Shown: positions 9,124-17,908 of the stretch, piece after piece
How the letters are laid out: each line of letters starts with the position of its first letter
Numbering within the stretch: position 1 is the first letter of the stretch
Source of the DNA: Bryobacterales bacterium
GTDB taxonomy: Bacteria > Acidobacteriota > Terriglobia > Bryobacterales > Bryobacteraceae
Direction of reading: 5' to 3'
DNA: 64,000 nt
Assembly (NCBI GenBank): GCA_003170295.1
Contig: PNAJ01000076.1
Location: 1 to 64,000, forward strand
Position numbers and translations under genes: made by a program
Notes under the pieces: model-generated
Database searches by the model: none
Told to the model about the DNA's origin: nothing
The model's input: the letters and a program-made list of their open reading frames with translations, nothing else

Positions 9124-9173
9124 GGAACTGAGTTTCAGTTCGGTACGGCGCGAAGTCGCCTAGGGGGAACGCT

Positions 9174-9779
9174 GTGACCATTCAGTGGACGCGCGACAGA
9201 CATCCTCACGAGGATGTCTTTGAGGAATACGCACTCGATCGCCTTTCCGAAGAAGAGACACCAGCTTTTGAAGAGCATCTGCTGATCTGCGAGCAGTGTC
9301 AAAACACGCTCGCGACAACCGACGAATATATTCAGGTTCTAAAGGCCGCGACTCGGGCATATGTGGCCCGCCCTACTAGAAACTCGTCACATCTGATCCG
9401 TTTCGGGGACAAGGGCTTGCGGTGGAACGCCGCTGTGGCGGCAGTGCTCCTTCTCACCTGTCTGACGGCACTTTTGTCCTGGCGGACACCAGTAGCCGAT
9501 CCCGAAACGATCGCGCTGGAGGCCTATCGCGGAGCAGGGGCTTCGACGCGAGTTCCTGCGGGACGGCCTCTCGATCTCACGATCGACTTGAAGGATGTCA
9601 GGCCGGCGGGAGGCTACCGGCTGGAAGTCGTTGACGCGACGGGACGCCGCGTATGGTTCGGCGGGACACCGGCTCATTTGAACAAAGGACTGGCTCCGGG
9701 GACTTATTGGGTGCGTCTGACGACGGACACAGGCGAGCCGCTGCGCGAATTCGGTCTCACTGCGGATAATCGACCGTAG
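9174..9779 (+). CDS. Zinc-finger (zf-HC2) membrane anti-sigma factor
   Basis: A 201-residue single-pass membrane protein. The N-terminal cytoplasmic part carries a zf-HC2 motif, His35-x3-Cys39-x2-Cys42 (HLLICEQC), the hallmark of ZAS-type anti-sigma factors that hold ECF factors. A transmembrane helix covers about 84-103 (NAAVAAVLLLTCLTALL). The periplasmic part (105-201) looks like a small beta-sandwich (LTIDLKDVRPAGGYRLEVVD, LAPGTYWVRLT). The start is a GTG at 9174 preceded by AGGGGG at a 7-base spacing. It presumably sequesters the sigma factor encoded just upstream, and its outer domain is a plausible target of the exported CHAT protease in the same cluster. Confidence 0.85.
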   Translation: MTIQWTRDRHPHEDVFEEYALDRLSEEETPAFEEHLLICEQCQNTLATTDEYIQVLKAATRAYVARPTRNSSHLIRFGDKGLRWNAAVAAVLLLTCLTALLSWRTPVADPETIALEAYRGAGASTRVPAGRPLDLTIDLKDVRPAGGYRLEVVDATGRRVWFGGTPAHLNKGLAPGTYWVRLTTDTGEPLREFGLTADNRP

Positions 9780-9888
9780 GTGGTCGAAGATCGGCAAATT
9801 CTGCTGTGTGCCCCCTAGCCAGATTCACCCATCTCTTTGAAGTGAATACGTTTCCTCGTTTGGCGAATAAACTGCCGGTATACCCGTC

Positions 9889-11691
9889 ATGGAACCTAAA
9901 ACCTACGCAAAGACCGCAGCGTTTATCCTGCTCGCCAGCTTCGCATTGAGTGCGCAGGAGACGAATCCAACCCGCAAACCGCAGCCACAGGGGGAGATCA
10001 AACCGGACCCTAACTTCCCGCAAGCCATCTTCCGGATCGAGGTCGTGGAGCATACCAGTCAGGCCGTTAATTACCTGCATCGAGGCGGATCCACCAAAAT
10101 CGATTTCGCCGGCACTCCCCTCATGTCTATGGGCAAAGGATCGGCGAAGGTCGAAAGCGAGCGCGGCGTGATCAAGATCGGCGCCGAGTTCAAGAACATG
10201 GCTCTTCCCAGCAGCTTCGGACCGGAATACCTGACCTACGTGTTGTGGGCGATCTCGCCCGATGGACGTCCGGTAAATCTCGGCGAGCTGACGCTAAACG
10301 ACTACGGCATGGGCTCGACCAGTAAAATCGATACCACCAGCGACATTCAAACCTTCGGCATGATCGTGACCGCGGAGCCTTATTACTCCGTCACGCAGCC
10401 GAGCGACGCGGTCGTTATGGAGAACATTGTGCGGCCGACGACGCAAGGGGTGGTCGAAAATATCAGCGCGAAGTTCGAACTGCTGCCGCGCGGCATGTAT
10501 ACGAATCATGGCAAGGCTGCCGGATTCACGCCGATCGTAGTCAGCAAGAAGGATCCCTTCGAGTTATACGAAGCGGAGAACGCCGTCCAGTTGGCTCGTA
10601 TGGCGGGTGCTCAGAAATATGCAAGCGATAGCTTCCAAAAAGCCGAGGCCGCTCTGCAGCAGTCTCTCAAATATCAAGTGCAGAAGCCCGGACAGAAGCC
10701 TGTGATCACGATGGCTCGGGAAGCCTGCTTGCGCGCGGAAGACGCCCGCATCATTGCATTGCGAGCGGAGCGCGCCGAGGCTCTCGATAATGAGCGTAAA
10801 GCCGGAACCGCGAGAGAGAACGCCGAAAGGCAGAAGGCCGATGACGCTCGCATGCTCGCCGAAGATGAGGCGCGCGCGCGCCGCAAGGCGGAGCTCGACC
10901 GTCTGGCAGCCGAGCAGGCGAAGAACGAAGCGATGACGCTGGCCCAAAACGCGCAGACCGACGCGGAGAATGCAAGGCGCGACAAAGAAGCCGCGGATCG
11001 CGCTAAGGGAGAGGCGCTGAACGCCAAGGCGGAGGCGGACCAGGCTCGCTTGGCTGCCGATAAAGCTCGCATGGACGCGGAACAGGCTCGCGCCGCCGCG
11101 ATCGCTCAGCAGCAGCTGCTCGCCGGGGAAACGGATCGCGCCAAAGCGGAGGCCGATCGGGCCAAGGCGGAAGCCGATCACGCAAGGATGGCGGCAGCCG
11201 ACTCTGACCGCCTGCGCATGCAAGCCGAGCAGGGCCAGGCGCAGTTACGCCAGCAATTGCTCGACCAGTTCAACGCCATTCTGCAGACGCGGGACAGCGC
11301 CCGGGGCCTGATCGTCAACATGTCCGATGTGTTGTTCGACACCGGCCGCTACACCTTGAAGCCGGGTGCGCGAGAAAAGCTCGCCAAGGTTTCCGGAATC
11401 GTTCTCGGACATCCGGGGCTGAAGATTGCGGTGGAAGGCCACACCGATAGCGTCGGCGGCGACGACTACAATATGAAACTGTCGGAAAACCGGGCCAACG
11501 CCGTGCGCGATTTTCTAGTTGCGCAAGGCCTGCCCGCAGCCGGCGTGACCAGTCGGGGCTTTGGGAAAACCATGCCGGTGGCCGATAACGCCACCGCCGC
11601 TGGCCGCCAGGTGAACCGCCGTGTGGAACTAGTGGTATCGGGCGAAATCCTCGGGACCCCGCTGACCACCACATCGTCCCATCTGAACTAG
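9889..11691 (+). CDS. OmpA-family protein with long coiled coil
   Basis: A 600-residue exported protein: signal peptide (1-22), an N-terminal domain of unknown type (about 40-230), a long Ala/Glu/Arg/Lys-rich coiled coil (about 230-470, with repeats such as [20 protein letters not shown]), and a C-terminal OmpA domain (about 480-590). The OmpA domain shows [15 protein letters not shown] and the peptidoglycan-binding signature [22 protein letters not shown]. Such proteins tie the outer membrane or an envelope complex to peptidoglycan. It follows the anti-sigma gene by 109 bases in the same direction and may be regulated by the sigma factor or report envelope state to it. Confidence 0.85.
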   Translation: MEPKTYAKTAAFILLASFALSAQETNPTRKPQPQGEIKPDPNFPQAIFRIEVVEHTSQAVNYLHRGGSTKIDFAGTPLMSMGKGSAKVESERGVIKIGAEFKNMALPSSFGPEYLTYVLWAISPDGRPVNLGELTLNDYGMGSTSKIDTTSDIQTFGMIVTAEPYYSVTQPSDAVVMENIVRPTTQGVVENISAKFELLPRGMYTNHGKAAGFTPIVVSKKDPFELYEAENAVQLARMAGAQKYASDSFQKAEAALQQSLKYQVQKPGQKPVITMAREACLRAEDARIIALRAERAEALDNERKAGTARENAERQKADDARMLAEDEARARRKAELDRLAAEQAKNEAMTLAQNAQTDAENARRDKEAADRAKGEALNAKAEADQARLAADKARMDAEQARAAAIAQQQLLAGETDRAKAEADRAKAEADHARMAAADSDRLRMQAEQGQAQLRQQLLDQFNAILQTRDSARGLIVNMSDVLFDTGRYTLKPGAREKLAKVSGIVLGHPGLKIAVEGHTDSVGGDDYNMKLSENRANAVRDFLVAQGLPAAGVTSRGFGKTMPVADNATAAGRQVNRRVELVVSGEILGTPLTTTSSHLN

Positions 11692-11725
11692 CCTCGCTCC
11701 ACGTATTATGGGAATAGAGGAGCCG

Positions 11726-12643
11726 ATGAGCAATCTCCGCTATTCCCAGGTGACGCCCAAGTCCGAGTATTTGAACCGCCGCCGGTTTCTTGCCGGCGGC
11801 GCGGCTGCAGTCGGCGCTCTTGTTCTGCCTGTCTCGACCTATGCAGGCGCTAAGCTGAGCGGTGTGACTAAAAGTCCTCTCAGCACTACCGAGCCCGCCA
11901 CTCCATTCGAAGCCATTACCGGCTACAACAACTACTACGAATTCGGCACCGACAAAGGCGATCCCGCCAAAAACGCCCAGAACTTCAAGACCTCGCCGTG
12001 GACCCTCACGATTGAAGGCAATGTGGCGAAGCCGAAGACGCTCGATCTCGACGGCATCATGAAGATTGCGCCGCTCGAAGAGCGTATTTACCGTCACCGC
12101 TGCGTGGAACGATGGTCGATCGTGGTACCTTGGATCGGTTTCTCCCTCAGCGCCTTGCTCCAGCAAGTGGAGCCTAACTCCAAGGCGAAATACGTCGCCT
12201 TCCAAAGCTATTACGATCCTAAGCAGATGCCAGAGGGGAAGCACGCCGGCATCCAGCTGCCTTATCTGGAAGGGCTGCGGATCGATGAGGCGATGCATCC
12301 TCTGGCGATGCTGGTCGTCGGCCTCTATGGCGAGGTGTTGCCGAACCAGAACGGCGCTCCTCTGCGGCTTGCGGTGCCGTGGAAGTACGGCTTCAAGAGC
12401 ATCAAGTCGATCGTCAAAATCAAGCTGGTCGAAAAGGAACCGCCCACCGCCTGGAATCTCGCCAACGCCCACGAGTACGGATTCTATTCGAACGTCAATC
12501 CCGAGGTCGATCATCCGCGCTGGAGTCAGGCGAAGGAGCGCAGACTACCGGGTTTCGCGACGCGGCCCACTCTGAAGTTCAATGGTTACGGCGATCAGGT
12601 CGCAGGCCTCTACACTGGCATGGATCTCAAGAAATACTACTAA
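11726..12643 (+). CDS. msrP: Protein-methionine-sulfoxide reductase catalytic subunit MsrP
   Basis: The molybdopterin-dependent periplasmic enzyme that repairs oxidised methionines in envelope proteins. A twin-arginine signal ([12 protein letters not shown]) is present, and the molybdenum-ligand cysteine lies in RHRCVERWS (about Cys126). The family phrases [27 protein letters not shown] and [20 protein letters not shown] are intact. I take the ATG at 11726 because GAGGAG lies 5 bases upstream; another ATG 18 bases earlier lacks such a site. The membrane partner MsrQ starts 8 bases after the stop. Confidence 0.95.
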   Translation: MSNLRYSQVTPKSEYLNRRRFLAGGAAAVGALVLPVSTYAGAKLSGVTKSPLSTTEPATPFEAITGYNNYYEFGTDKGDPAKNAQNFKTSPWTLTIEGNVAKPKTLDLDGIMKIAPLEERIYRHRCVERWSIVVPWIGFSLSALLQQVEPNSKAKYVAFQSYYDPKQMPEGKHAGIQLPYLEGLRIDEAMHPLAMLVVGLYGEVLPNQNGAPLRLAVPWKYGFKSIKSIVKIKLVEKEPPTAWNLANAHEYGFYSNVNPEVDHPRWSQAKERRLPGFATRPTLKFNGYGDQVAGLYTGMDLKKYY

Positions 12644-12651
12644 CCTGACGC

Positions 12652-13266
12652 ATGAATAAGATCCTGGCGAGCGGCTGGACCAAGGCCGTCGTTTTCCTGA
12701 TGTGTCTGGTGCCTGCGCTGCTGCTTGGTTCGGGCTGGTATAAAGAGGCGTTAGGCCCGAATCCGGTCGAAAACATCACTCACACGACCGGCGATTGGAC
12801 CATTCGCTTTCTACTGATCACGCTTAGCGTCACACCGCTCCGGAAACTACTCCATCTGCCCATGCTCATCCGCTTTCGCCGGATGCTCGGGCTGTTCGCA
12901 TTTTTTTACGGATGCCTGCACTTGACGACATACTTGTGGCTCGATCAATTCTTCGATTGGGCGGGGATCTGGAAGGATATTTATAAGCGGCCGTACATCA
13001 CAGCAGGATTCACGGCGTGGATCTTGTTGGTCCCGCTGGCGCTGACTTCGACTTCATGGGCGATCCGAAAGCTCGGCGGCAAGCGCTGGCAGTTGTTGCA
13101 CCGTCTGATTTATTTCAGCGCGCTCGCAGGAGTGATTCATTACTACTGGCTTGTGAAGTCGGATATCCGGCTTCCTCTGATGTACGGCGCGATCCTGCTA
13201 GTGCTGATGCTCTATCGGGCCATAATCTGGTTTCGCCCGAAAGCCAGAGCTGGAGGCTCATTCTAA
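12652..13266 (+). CDS. msrQ: MsrQ, heme-binding membrane subunit of the MsrPQ system
   Basis: A 204-residue ferric-reductase-like membrane protein with about six helices. It draws electrons from the quinone pool or flavins and feeds MsrP. Histidines placed for heme ligation are seen in YGCLHLTTYLW, WQLLHRLIYFSALAGVIHYYW. The family phrase RFLLITLSVTPLRKLL and the RRMLGLFAFFY helix are present. It is directly coupled to msrP (8-base gap). Confidence 0.93.
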   Translation: MNKILASGWTKAVVFLMCLVPALLLGSGWYKEALGPNPVENITHTTGDWTIRFLLITLSVTPLRKLLHLPMLIRFRRMLGLFAFFYGCLHLTTYLWLDQFFDWAGIWKDIYKRPYITAGFTAWILLVPLALTSTSWAIRKLGGKRWQLLHRLIYFSALAGVIHYYWLVKSDIRLPLMYGAILLVLMLYRAIIWFRPKARAGGSF

Positions 13267-13267
13267 A

Positions 13268-13327
13268 CACAGACTAAAGTCTGTGCCACCTCCTGTTAGC
13301 ACATGGTGGCACAGGCTTCAGCCTGTG
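13268..13327 (+). repeat. Paired imperfect palindromes (GGTGGCACAGG... family)
   Basis: Two hairpin-forming palindromes face each other: CACAGACTAAAGTCTGTG followed by CCACC, and GGTGGCACAGGCTTCAGCCTGTG. The CCACC/GGTGG edges are complementary, so the two can also pair with each other. The array sits between the converging msrQ and tyrosine-kinase genes, where it could end transcription in both directions. It shares its plan (short G-rich edge plus palindrome) with repeats at 19176, 21165, 33418 and 50516. Confidence 0.6.
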
Positions 13328-13344
13328 AAAGACTTTTAGGAGAC

Positions 13345-14361
13345 CTACGCCGGCGGATGCTCTTCCGCCTTGTCCTCCGCCACGGCGACCGGCGCGGAAG
13401 CGGGGTCCGCCCCGAGTCCCAGGCCGAACGTTCCGCCAGCAGCCGGATGATGAGCTGCCTCGCGAACTCCCTCCACGTGCGCCTCGTCGATCCTCTTCTT
13501 CTCTTCCTCTTCCTTCGGCGTGTAGTACGAGTGATAGTACGTGTATTTACTGTAGAGTTCTCCGCGACGTGCGCCGTTCACTACGATGCCGAGCACGTTG
13601 TTATTACACAACGACTGCATCGCGCGCGTCACCGAATCGATGGTCGTGTGACCGATGCGGACCACCAGCAGCGTACCGTGGCACAGCGTCGATAGCAGAT
13701 TCGCGTCGGCCGCGAACAGCAGCGGCGGACTATCGAGAACGATCCAGTTGAACAGCGTCGGCAACCGGTCCAGCAGGTGCTTCACTTCGCGCAGGTTCAG
13801 CAGTTCCAGCGGATTGATCACCGCCTCGCCCGCCGGCATGATGTAGAGATTGGTTCCCGCCACCTTCTTGATCGCCTTGTGGAGCGGCACCCGGCCCAGC
13901 AGATAGTCCGTGATCCCGGGGCTGCGATCCACACCGAACAGCGTATGCACAATTGGGCGGCGGAAATCGAAATCCGCCAGCAGCGTCGTATTCCCCGCCA
14001 GGTGCGCCTGCGCCAACGCGAGATTCGCGGCCGAGAGCGACTTGCCTTCCGCCGGCGAAGGGCTGGTGATCACCACCGTGTGAATCGGCTGCAGCGTCTT
14101 CATGTGGTTGAGCCGCGTACGCAGCGTACGGAACTCTTCCATCGGCGCTTCATGAGGCCGCGCCACGTCGATCAGCAGCGAGTCGGTGGCGGCCCGGAAA
14201 GGAATCTCCTCCACCTGCTCCAGCAGATTCGCCAGGTTCGGACCGTGGTCCTGATGGGCGGCTGTAGCCGCGGCGCGCGCGTCCGCGTTCTGGCGCGAAA
14301 CTGGCGGCGATAACAATCCCGCCTGTTCGGCGCGTCGCAATGCATCATGTACTCGGCTCAT
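13345..14361 (-). CDS. CpsD/CapB-type tyrosine-protein kinase (BY-kinase)
   Basis: A 338-residue cytoplasmic BY-kinase. It has Walker A (SPSPAEGKSLSAANLA), Walker A' (TLLADFDFRRP) and Walker B (NWIVLDSPPLL) motifs and a tyrosine cluster (YSKYTYYHSYYTP, about 282-294) where autophosphorylation usually occurs; here the cluster is followed by a further acidic/alanine-rich tail. The N-terminus (MSRVHDALRRAEQAG) is typical of kinases associated with exosortase-type exopolysaccharide loci. It is the last gene of a three-gene operon, 10 bases after the chain-length determinant that should activate it. Confidence 0.9.
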   Translation of the reverse strand: MSRVHDALRRAEQAGLLSPPVSRQNADARAAATAAHQDHGPNLANLLEQVEEIPFRAATDSLLIDVARPHEAPMEEFRTLRTRLNHMKTLQPIHTVVITSPSPAEGKSLSAANLALAQAHLAGNTTLLADFDFRRPIVHTLFGVDRSPGITDYLLGRVPLHKAIKKVAGTNLYIMPAGEAVINPLELLNLREVKHLLDRLPTLFNWIVLDSPPLLFAADANLLSTLCHGTLLVVRIGHTTIDSVTRAMQSLCNNNVLGIVVNGARRGELYSKYTYYHSYYTPKEEEEKKRIDEAHVEGVREAAHHPAAGGTFGLGLGADPASAPVAVAEDKAEEHPPA

Positions 14362-14371
14362 AGGTTCCGCC

Positions 14372-16060
14372 TCAAACTTTCGTTACGTAGTAATACACCA
14401 CCGACCCTGACATGATCACGACCGCGGCCAAAGACGCCGTGGTCCATCCCAGCCACGCCAGCCGCTTGCGGCGGCGCACCACGAAATCGTTCTCCAGCAG
14501 TGGAATGCTGCCCAGGATCGCCATTTGTGTGTACGCCCGCACGTCTTTCAAATTCTTGAGAGACGTGTCTTTCATTTCCAGGCCGGCCGCAATCACGATG
14601 CCCAGCAGCAATCCAATACCGGCGCCGATCGAGATAATCACCGGCCGTTTCGGCTCTGTCGGATTCAGCGGCAAGGAGGCGGGGTCGAGAAGCTCCAGCG
14701 TCTCGCCTTGTTTGCGTCCTTCCATGTCCTGAGCGATCTGCGCCTTTTGCAGATTCTGATCCAGACTCACATACTTTGTTCGAGCGATTTCCTTCTCCCG
14801 CAGAAGGTCGCCATACTCGCGTGCGCCCGCCGGAACCGTTTCAACACGAGACGAGTAATTCGCGATCGACGCATTCACCCGCGCCATATCTTTGTTGAAT
14901 CCCGTCACTTCCATGTCCTTTGCCTCAATGTTCGCTTGAAGAGTGCGGATTTGAGCATCGATATTGCGCAACTCGCGCGCCTGCAAGGGATTCACCGGTC
15001 TAGCCGGAGCGACCGCCGTGCCGGCTGTCGCCGCGTCGGCCTTTTTCGTCGCGGCATCTTCCGCCAGCAGCTCATCGCGGCGTTGCTTGGCGATCGCCAG
15101 TTGGCCTCGCGCGGTCCGCACGTCGGGCCAATCTTCCTTGTAATGCTGCAGCAGCAAGTTTAACCGCAGTTCAACGTTCTGAACGTCATGCTCCGCCTCC
15201 GCCAGCTTCTCGTTCTTCTTCTGATAGGCCAAGGATTGTTGTTCCATGGGCTGCTCTTTCGCCACTGCCGTTTGCCCATCTCTCAAAATCTGAATCTGCG
15301 ATTGCATCTGCAGCCTGTCCTGATTGGCGCGGCTGATCTGGCTTCCCAGGTAGGCCACTTGCGTTTGCAGAGTTTGGAGCTGGCGCATGTTCGCGTCCAT
15401 CTGATCCGGCAGCCGGCCATTATTCGCCACCTGGAACGCTTGCAGCTTTGCTTCGACATCGTCCAGTTCCTTGTGGGCCTGATCCATCTGGTCCTTCAGG
15501 AACTGCGTGGTGTTGTAGGTCGCCGCTGAACGGTTCCGGATGCTCTCGTCGATGAACCGGCTCCCCAGATCCTGCACCACCTTTTGCGCCTGGTAGCGAT
15601 TTTCGTATTTGAACGAGATGGAAAAAGCCGGCACCCCGCGGTGCTCTCCTCCGGTGGTCATCGTCGCAACCGGCGCAATCAAAATCTTGTTGGTCTTCAT
15701 GTCCTCGACCAGATCCTCGATCGGCAGCCGCGTGCGATCCTTCGGATATAAACCATATGTGTTGATGACATTGGTCAACACCGAGCGGCTCAGAATCGTC
15801 TGCGCCATGGAGTTGAGACGATCGCTCATCGCCTGATTTACCGCTGCCTGCACCATTTGCTCCGGCACCTGCTGCGGCACAACCCTGATAATTTCCGTCG
15901 AGGTATAACTATCCGGCCAAATATAGACGCCGACCACGCTCACCACCAGCGTTAACAGAAACGGCCCAAAAATCCACCCCTTATGCCGTCTCATGATATC
16001 GATATAATCCTCGATATCGAGCGCCCTTCTCGGAATACTCATCCCCTCGGTTGGCTGCAT
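14372..16060 (-). CDS. Polysaccharide chain-length determinant (Wzz/GNVR domain)
   Basis: A 562-residue inner-membrane polysaccharide co-polymerase. One helix lies near the N-terminus (about 29-51, GWIFGPFLLTLVVSVVGVYIW), the periplasmic part is a long coiled coil (about 170-400), a second helix is near 475-495 and a third at about 535-557. The GNVR region precedes LLDPASLPLNPTEPKRP, the proline-rich motif before the second helix. It controls export length of an exopolysaccharide and works with the kinase encoded downstream and the outer-membrane protein encoded upstream. The first ATG is used because GGAG lies about 11 bases before it. Confidence 0.9.
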   Translation of the reverse strand: MQPTEGMSIPRRALDIEDYIDIMRRHKGWIFGPFLLTLVVSVVGVYIWPDSYTSTEIIRVVPQQVPEQMVQAAVNQAMSDRLNSMAQTILSRSVLTNVINTYGLYPKDRTRLPIEDLVEDMKTNKILIAPVATMTTGGEHRGVPAFSISFKYENRYQAQKVVQDLGSRFIDESIRNRSAATYNTTQFLKDQMDQAHKELDDVEAKLQAFQVANNGRLPDQMDANMRQLQTLQTQVAYLGSQISRANQDRLQMQSQIQILRDGQTAVAKEQPMEQQSLAYQKKNEKLAEAEHDVQNVELRLNLLLQHYKEDWPDVRTARGQLAIAKQRRDELLAEDAATKKADAATAGTAVAPARPVNPLQARELRNIDAQIRTLQANIEAKDMEVTGFNKDMARVNASIANYSSRVETVPAGAREYGDLLREKEIARTKYVSLDQNLQKAQIAQDMEGRKQGETLELLDPASLPLNPTEPKRPVIISIGAGIGLLLGIVIAAGLEMKDTSLKNLKDVRAYTQMAILGSIPLLENDFVVRRRKRLAWLGWTTASLAAVVIMSGSVVYYYVTKV

Positions 16061-16077
16061 TGCGTTGTGACTCCTTA

Positions 16078-16725
16078 TTACTCTGGAACGTAAATCGTGT
16101 CGCCCGGCTCCAGAAAAATGTTCTGGTCTAAATTTTTGCCGTGCAGGACATCTTTGTAATTAAATTTGATTCGCTTATCGCCCCGGATGATGACGATCTT
16201 CTTGACGTTTGCAAAATCTTTGAACCCGACGCTGCTCAGCGCATCGAAAACCTTGGTCGGCAACACCAGCGGATACGGACCCGGCCGCAGCACTCCTCCC
16301 GCCACCGTGTAGCGCTTACTGTTCACCTGCGCCACCGTAATCGTGACATCGGGATTGTGCAGGTACGTCGAAAGCGCCTGCTTCATCTGTGCGTTTAGAC
16401 GCTCCGGCGTCAGCCCGGCCGCCTGCATGTCGCCGATCAGAGGCATCGTGATCTTCCCGTCTGGCCGCACGGATACGGCCCTCGTGAGTTGTGCTTCGTT
16501 AAACACACTCACATAGAGAACGTCCTCCGGCCCGATCACGTAAGCCTTCAGATCCACCGGCGCTCCAGGGGTATCCGGCCCCACGCTGTTGGGCAGAGTC
16601 TTCGGCGCCTCAGCGGGTTTTTCGGGAGGGGGCTGCTGCTTCGCCGGGGCCTGCGCCACCAGCATGGCCGATGAGATCAGACATACTGGTAGACAGAGTA
16701 CTAAACTTCTGGAAACCACGGACAC
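16078..16725 (-). CDS. Polysaccharide export outer-membrane protein (Wza-like)
   Basis: A 215-residue exported protein with a signal peptide (1-24), a Pro-rich linker, a Poly_export domain (about 60-140; YVIGPEDVLYVSVFNEAQLT, VRPDGKITMPLIGDMQAAGLT) and one SLBB domain (about 145-215; YTVAGGVLRPGPYPLV, FLEPGDTIYVPE). There is no lipobox cysteine, so it is not an obvious lipoprotein. First gene of the operon 16725-13345; together the three proteins form an export machine, matching the exosortase/EpsI pair at 42.9-44.4 kb. Confidence 0.9.
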   Translation of the reverse strand: MSVVSRSLVLCLPVCLISSAMLVAQAPAKQQPPPEKPAEAPKTLPNSVGPDTPGAPVDLKAYVIGPEDVLYVSVFNEAQLTRAVSVRPDGKITMPLIGDMQAAGLTPERLNAQMKQALSTYLHNPDVTITVAQVNSKRYTVAGGVLRPGPYPLVLPTKVFDALSSVGFKDFANVKKIVIIRGDKRIKFNYKDVLHGKNLDQNIFLEPGDTIYVPE

Positions 16726-16817
16726 GTTCCTCCTCGAGAGCGGCTCGCTCTGTTATTATCTATTAAAACAATATTTTGCGAGCACTGTCCAGTTACCTCG
16801 GTACCGTAACTTTCGCC

Positions 16818-17246
16818 ATGTCACACCCTACGCCTATTCGCTACTACCTGGCTAAGACCGAGCCCTCCGTCTACTCCATCGAGAACCTGCAACGCGACAA
16901 AAAGACCGTTTGGGACGGCGTCACCAATCCGCAAGCCGTGCGTGCTATCAAGGACATGCAACCCGGCGACCGCATCTTCATCTATCACAGCGGCGGAGTG
17001 TCCGCAATCGTGGGCCTCGCTCTGGTACTATCGGCGGGTCGCCCGGATCCGAAGAGCCCCAAATCCGCCGTAGTGGACCTGCAATTCCTCGCGACCCTCG
17101 ATTCCCCCGTCACCCTCGCCGAAATAAAACAGTCGAAAAAGTTCGACGATTGGGCGCTGGTCCGTCAAGGCCGCCTGTCGACCATGCTTGTCCCGGAAAA
17201 ATTCGTCGCTTGGGTTCGCGAGAAATTCCCCAAATCCGGCATCTAG
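16818..17246 (+). CDS. EVE domain protein
   Basis: A 142-residue single-domain EVE protein, related to PUA and YTH folds that bind modified bases in nucleic acids. The family start is clear (YYLAKTEPSVYSIENLQRDK) as are DGVTNPQAVRAIKDMQPGDR and IFIYHSGG. The ATG at 16818 is chosen because the family normally begins right there. It is divergent from the polysaccharide export operon, with a shared 92-base AT-rich promoter gap. Its target is unknown. Confidence 0.92.
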   Translation: MSHPTPIRYYLAKTEPSVYSIENLQRDKKTVWDGVTNPQAVRAIKDMQPGDRIFIYHSGGVSAIVGLALVLSAGRPDPKSPKSAVVDLQFLATLDSPVTLAEIKQSKKFDDWALVRQGRLSTMLVPEKFVAWVREKFPKSGI

Positions 17247-17322
17247 CGCAATGCCTTCTCAGCGCCAGGTAGCGAGCCAAAATCATACTTGGCGAGCTTC
17301 GTGCCTTTGCGTGCATTCTTAT

Positions 17323-17568
17323 TTATTTCGAATGCGCCGTGATTTTGTGGAGATGGTAAGCGCCACCTTCAATGCTGAAGTAAAAGCGCCAGTCGCCGTT
17401 CACGCGAGCCTGCCATAGTCCGGACGCTTCGTCGAATTTCTTTGCGCGCAGAGAAGGGTGTCGCAGATTCTGCTTGAGGAATGTGAGCTGTTTGAAGAAA
17501 GCCCGGCGAACCAAAGGCGGCGCGCTTTCGAGCAAATCCAGAAAGCGCGGCGAGAAAACAATCCTCAC
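17323..17568 (-). CDS. RelE/ParE-type toxin
   Basis: An 81-residue protein with the RelE-like fold pattern: LLESAPPLVRRAFFKQLTFLKQNLRHPSL, then KKFDEASGLWQARVNGDWRFYFSIEGGAYHLHKITAH. Such toxins are usually mRNA interferases or gyrase poisons. Its start overlaps the stop of the upstream antitoxin by 4 bases, the standard arrangement of these modules. Confidence 0.85.
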   Translation of the reverse strand: MRIVFSPRFLDLLESAPPLVRRAFFKQLTFLKQNLRHPSLRAKKFDEASGLWQARVNGDWRFYFSIEGGAYHLHKITAHSK

Positions 17569-17846
17569 CGGCCTCTCAGTCGCCCCTTTTCAGCCCGTTT
17601 GCGCAATTCGCGTTTCATGGCGGCGATGGCATCGGCCGCGCTATCGAACGGTCCATAAGAACGGCCGTTCTTAATCTCTTCTATGCTGGCTGCGATATCG
17701 GGATCCAGCGCCGTTCGCGGAGTGAACGTGATTTTCCCCCGCTCTACCTTGGCCTCCAGCACATCGCCCACCTGAATGCCGATCCGCTCGCGCACCTCCT
17801 GCGGAATCACGACCTGAAATTTGTTTTTGACGGAAACCAGTGACAT
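17565..17846 (-). CDS. AbrB/MazE-type antitoxin partner
   Basis: A 93-residue protein. The N-terminal part is a swapped-hairpin AbrB DNA-binding domain (VSVKNKFQVVIPQEVRERIGIQVGDVLEAKVERGK, read as consecutive strands). The C-terminal part (about 50-93) is helical and charged and would wrap the toxin. It should repress its own promoter with the toxin. The pairing of an AbrB-fold antitoxin with a RelE-like rather than MazF-like toxin is less usual. Confidence 0.85.
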   Translation of the reverse strand: MSLVSVKNKFQVVIPQEVRERIGIQVGDVLEAKVERGKITFTPRTALDPDIAASIEEIKNGRSYGPFDSAADAIAAMKRELRKRAEKGRLRGR

Positions 17847-17908
17847 AGCGCAAGCTCACTCGAATTATAGCCCCAACACCCGCGCCAGACCCGCGTGTAA
17901 ACTAGGAC

